A DNA stretch of 64,000 nucleotides from Nocardiopsis potens DSM 45234. Its GTDB lineage: Bacteria; Actinomycetota; Actinomycetes; Streptosporangiales; Streptosporangiaceae. Location of the stretch: positions 140,356-204,355 of the forward strand of contig NZ_ANBB01000003.1 of assembly GCF_000341105.1 (NCBI RefSeq). The letters run 5' to 3'. Of this stretch, positions 62,829 to 64,000 are shown piece by piece (position 1 is the stretch's first letter; every line of letters starts with the position of its first letter). Under the pieces are notes generated by a model that ran no database searches, was not told the origin of the DNA, and saw only the letters and a program-made list of their open reading frames with translations. The translations under genes were made by a program, and so were the position numbers.

Positions 62829-63166
62829 GGCGGAGAACCCTAGTACGCCCGGGCCGGTGCGCGGACCGGGGGCGGGGCCGTTCGGGTGGGCGCCGCCGGG
62901 CGGGTGCCGGGCGAGAGCTCCGAGGCCGCCCGGGACCGGGGGTCTCCGCCCGGCCCGTGCGCGGCGGCCGGTTCCGGGGCGGGAAGGCCGCCGAGTCCGG
63001 TCCGCGCCCCGGGCGGCCGCTCCCGCGGCGGGGCGGGGTGGCCGGAGGCGGCCGCCCGGATCGTCTCGGAAACCCGTCGGAACGCCTGCGGAGGCGGAAT
63101 CGCGGTGTTTACCATGGCCGTGTTTTCTGTGTCCGGTGTGCTCACGGAGGTCGGCGGGGAGGACGG
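62829..63166. other. 338-bp gap between endonuclease V and lutA
   Basis: Holds the leaderless endonuclease V promoter at 62837-62842 and the lutA upstream region, including an AT-richer patch near 63100-63140 (GGTGTTTACCATGG, GTGTTTTCTGTG) that may contain its promoter or operator. No gene is supported; the open frame upstream of lutA is an extension without a ribosome site. Confidence 0.4.
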
Positions 63167-63898
63167 GTGCGGGTCGGGTTGTTCGTCGCTTGCCTCACCG
63201 ACACGGTCTTCCCGGAGACCGGCCGGGCCGCGGTGCGGCTGCTGCGCCGGCTGGGGTGCACCGTGGTCTGTCCGCAGGAGCAGACCTGCTGCGGGCAGGC
63301 GCACCACACCTCCGGCTACCGGCGCGAGGCGACCGGCCTGGCGGCGCGGTTCGCCGAGGTGTTCGACGGGTGCGAGCTGGTGGTGACGCCCTCGGCGTCG
63401 TGCGCCGCGATGGTCCGCGACCACTACCCGGTGCTGGCCGGGCGGGAGCCGCGGATCGCTCGGGCGCCGCGGACCCTGGAGCTGACCGAGTTCCTCGTCG
63501 ACGTGCTCGGGGCGGTGGACGTGGGCGCGTCCTTCCCGCACCGGGTCGCCTACCACCCGGCCTGCCAGGCGCTCCGCTCGCTGCGCACCGGGGACCGCCC
63601 GCTCCGGCTGCTGCGCGAGGTGCGCGGCCTGGAGCTGGTCGAGCTGCCCGGCGCCGAGGAGTGCTGCGGCTTCGGCGGGGCGTTCGCCTGGAAGAACTCC
63701 GACACCTCGGTGGCGATGGTCGCCGACAAGGTGCGGCGGATCGGCGGGAGCGGGGCGGAGGTGGTCTGCTCCGACGACGACGCCTGCCTGATGCAGATCG
63801 GCGGGGCGCTGTCCCGGCTGCGCGGCGGGGTGCGCGCGGTGCACCTGGCGGAGATCCTCGCGGAGACCGCGCCCGCGCCGGGGCGGGCGCGGCGGTGA
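63167..63898 (+). CDS. lutA: LutA-like Fe-S oxidoreductase (lactate utilisation)
   Basis: A 243-residue protein with two CCG-type cysteine domains: EQTCCGQAHHTSGYRREA and PGAEECCGFGGAFAWKNSD, with YHPACQALRSL and VVCSDDDACLMQIGG. This matches LutA/LldE of the LutABC lactate-oxidising complex. GTG 63167 follows GGGGAGG. The stop overlaps the start of the next gene by 4 nt (GTGA), so the lutAB order is expected. Confidence 0.9.
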   Translation: MRVGLFVACLTDTVFPETGRAAVRLLRRLGCTVVCPQEQTCCGQAHHTSGYRREATGLAARFAEVFDGCELVVTPSASCAAMVRDHYPVLAGREPRIARAPRTLELTEFLVDVLGAVDVGASFPHRVAYHPACQALRSLRTGDRPLRLLREVRGLELVELPGAEECCGFGGAFAWKNSDTSVAMVADKVRRIGGSGAEVVCSDDDACLMQIGGALSRLRGGVRAVHLAEILAETAPAPGRARR

Positions 63899-64000
63899 GC
63901 CCGCAGGCGGGTCCGGGGCTGCCCTGGGCGCGGCTGCTCCGCGGCGGGGCGCGCGGGGGCGGCGCCGGCGGCGGCGAGGCGGGGCCGCCGCGGTTCGCCG
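63895..64000 (+). CDS. Start of a probable lutB gene, cut by the window end
   Basis: GTG 63895 overlaps the lutA stop (GTGA). About 35 residues are visible (MSPQAGPGLPWARLLRG...), with no domain yet. The call as LutB (Fe-S protein of the LutABC complex) rests only on operon order. Confidence 0.5.
   Translation, partial: MSPQAGPGLPWARLLRGGARGGGAGGGEAGPPRFA

Overview
The window is very GC-rich with strong GC3 bias, long shadow frames on both strands, many GTG starts, ATGA/GTGA stop-start overlaps and several promoters whose TANNNT -10 box lies 6-8 nt before the start codon (leaderless transcripts). With DUF397, DUF5999, DUF6928 and WhiJ-like genes, GarA and a fused TrpEG behind a Trp leader peptide, this points to a filamentous actinomycete. 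A CelR/CebR-type operator fits Nocardiopsaceae or Streptomycetales. The genus is inference.

Layout. 1-3.8 kb: a truncated CynX/NimT-like transporter divergent from a FadR-type GntR regulator, then about 1.8 kb without a credible gene that holds two inverted arrays of ~75-bp repeats around a smaller inverted repeat and a hairpin, then a DUF6928 gene. 3.85-11.4 kb: DUF2277, a HelR/HelD RNA polymerase-recycling ATPase, a candidate small RNA with a sigma70-like promoter and an oligo-U terminator, a leaderless Trp leader peptide with attenuator before trpEG, an NAD-dependent epimerase and thyX.

11.5-33.8 kb is a defence island. Two genes on the minus strand (a DUF262/DUF1524 GmrSD-like protein, and an SF1 helicase with a RelE-like N-terminus) diverge from a class 1 DISARM locus: drmD, drmMI, then drmA-drmB-drmC. 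An unrecognised gene follows drmC by 13 nt and carries a possible PD-(D/E)XK motif. A WhiJ-like set (DUF397, XRE-DUF5753, HATPase) is inserted between drmMI and drmA. The C-terminal part of drmMI falls to about 35-43% GC, which suggests exchange of the target-recognition region.

33.9-37.2 kb: a TetR/SDR divergon and an AbiEii-like nucleotidyltransferase. 37.4-56.1 kb: the conserved actinobacterial block cardiolipin/PGP synthase - mannose-1-P guanylyltransferase - garA - DUF151 nuclease // merR - gcvP, split by an inserted narGHJI-HPP operon and a PrsW pair. gcvP has a glycine riboswitch. 56.5-64 kb: a secreted GH16 glucanase under a CelR/CebR-like box, a Uma2 gene behind a ladder of palindromes, a TPR protein, an unknown protein, an alpha/beta hydrolase, DUF5999, endonuclease V and the start of a lutAB operon.
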